From: an uncultured Lachnospiraceae bacterium
GTDB taxonomy: Bacteria; Bacillota; Clostridia; Lachnospirales; Lachnospiraceae
Length of the DNA stretch: 7,034 bases
Direction of reading: 5' to 3'
Assembly (NCBI GenBank): GCA_947589175.1
Contig: CANPZR010000132.1
Location: 1-7,034, forward strand
Part shown: positions 6,767 through 7,034 of the stretch, piece after piece
Layout: each line of letters opens with the position of its first letter
Position numbering within the stretch: the first letter of the stretch is position 1
Position numbers and translations under genes: made by a program
The notes under the pieces: generated by a model
Databases searched by the model: none
Seen by the model: only the letters and a program-made list of their open reading frames with translations
Told to the model about the DNA's origin: nothing

Positions 6767-6894
6767 AAAAATTTTGTACCAAAAAAATTTTATACTAAAA
6801 AATTTTGTACCAAAAAAATTTTGTGCCAAAAAATTTTATACTAAAAAAATTTAGTAACAAAAAAATTGCTACTAAATTTAAAAAAGTAAAAAGT
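6767..6894 (+). repeat. AT-rich tandem array, period about 15-16 bp
   Basis: Seven imperfect units, each an A-run, a T-run and a 4-6 bp variable end, begin at 6767, 6781, 6797, 6812, 6828, 6843 and 6859; a degenerate tail covers 6874-6894. The consensus is AAAAAATTTT followed by GTACC or ATACT. In the first five units the endings are GTACC, ATACT, GTACC, GTGCC, ATACT, which hints at a dimeric unit of about 31 bp. The later units decay (TTTAGTAAC, TTGCTACT). The array starts one base after the recG stop codon and contains no gene I can support. Its composition differs sharply from the GC-richer coding sequence around it. Confidence 0.85.
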
Positions 6895-6919
6895 CGGCTC
6901 GCTGGCAGGTAAAAGGCTC

Positions 6920-6948
6920 TTGAAAAAATGCGGTTCATCATATACAAT
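6920..6948 (+). promoter_or_regulatory. Predicted sigma-A promoter of rsmD
   Basis: TTGAAA (6920-6925, five of six matches to the -35 consensus) is followed after exactly 17 bp by TACAAT (6943-6948, five of six matches to the -10 consensus). Transcription would start near 6955, about 30 nt ahead of the GTG at 6985. The AT-rich array ends 25 bp before the -35 box, slightly far for a classical UP element, though A-tract DNA upstream may still aid the promoter. This suggests rsmD and genes beyond the right edge form their own transcription unit. Confidence 0.7.
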
Positions 6949-6984
6949 AGTAAAGGTGAAGGACAAGGCGAAGGAGGGAGCGCT

Positions 6985-7034
6985 GTGAGAGTCATAGCGG
7001 GCAAGGCCAGGCGGCTGCCTCTGGCAGCGCCGTC
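6985..7034 (+). CDS. rsmD: 16S rRNA (guanine-966 N2)-methyltransferase RsmD, first 16 codons
   Basis: Only the first 16 codons and two bases are present, reading MRVIAGKARRLPLAAP from a GTG start. This closely matches the conserved RsmD N-terminus (MRVI-(S/A)-GxxRGxxLxxP pattern), the segment preceding its Rossmann-fold SAM-dependent methyltransferase domain. The enzyme methylates G966 (E. coli numbering) of 16S rRNA in the small ribosomal subunit. AGGAGG (6972-6977) lies 7 nt before the GTG and supports the start. RsmD genes often follow recG and precede coaD in clostridial genomes, which agrees with the position. The catalytic motif lies outside the window, so the call rests on the N-terminal motif and context. 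Confidence 0.85.
   Translation, partial: MRVIAGKARRLPLAAP

Noticed and set aside
6491..7004. Minus-strand frames with repeated FFGTKFF / FFSIKFF / FFWYKIF peptides
   Set aside because: These peptides are just translations of the AT-rich DNA array. The 15/16-bp unit lengths do not preserve frame, and no ribosome binding site supports a protein.
1..7034. CRISPR array, insertion sequence, prophage, toxin-antitoxin or defence genes
   Set aside because: No spaced direct repeats of CRISPR type, no transposase or integrase motifs, and no known defence domains were seen. An attachment site at the ssrA 3' end was considered, but the terminator and the next gene follow directly without an integrase.

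Overview
This window looks like an ordinary piece of chromosome from a low-GC-phylum (Firmicutes) anaerobe, most likely a Lachnospiraceae / Clostridium cluster XIVa relative. The inference rests on strong GGAGG-type ribosome binding sites, TTG and GTG starts, a one-piece tmRNA whose 3' CCA is not encoded, a recG-rsmD gene pair, and a class A penicillin-binding protein rich in extracytoplasmic cysteines, which suits an anaerobe. Coding regions are moderately GC-rich while two of the gaps are AT-rich. No taxon can be proved from the sequence alone.

Layout, left to right. Positions 1-684 (minus strand) hold the N-terminal 228 codons of a LysR-family regulator; its C-terminus lies beyond the left edge. 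A divergent promoter region (685-813) separates it from ssrA (814-1169), the tmRNA gene, which encodes the tag ADNNELAFAA and ends at a clear intrinsic terminator (1178-1223). Next comes an apparent two-gene unit: a small two-helix membrane protein resembling DUF3592 (TTG start at 1290), overlapping by 14 bp a 951-residue bifunctional class A penicillin-binding protein (GTG start at 1771) with complete glycosyltransferase and transpeptidase motifs and a long charged C-terminal extension. After a 102-bp gap containing short tandem repeats and a hairpin lies recG (4729-6765). A 219-bp gap follows, filled mostly by an unusual AT-rich tandem array (6767-6894) and then a good sigma-A-type promoter (6920-6948). 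The window ends inside the first 16 codons of rsmD, the 16S rRNA G966 methyltransferase.

The genes serve housekeeping roles: ribosome rescue (ssrA), cell wall synthesis (PBP), replication fork repair (recG) and rRNA modification (rsmD). I found no CRISPR array, insertion sequence, prophage, toxin-antitoxin pair or defence system. The items most worth a second look are the AT-rich array between recG and rsmD, the PBP's C-terminal extension and cysteine content, its translationally coupled small membrane partner, and the hairpin upstream of recG. None of these amounts to a demonstrated new system.
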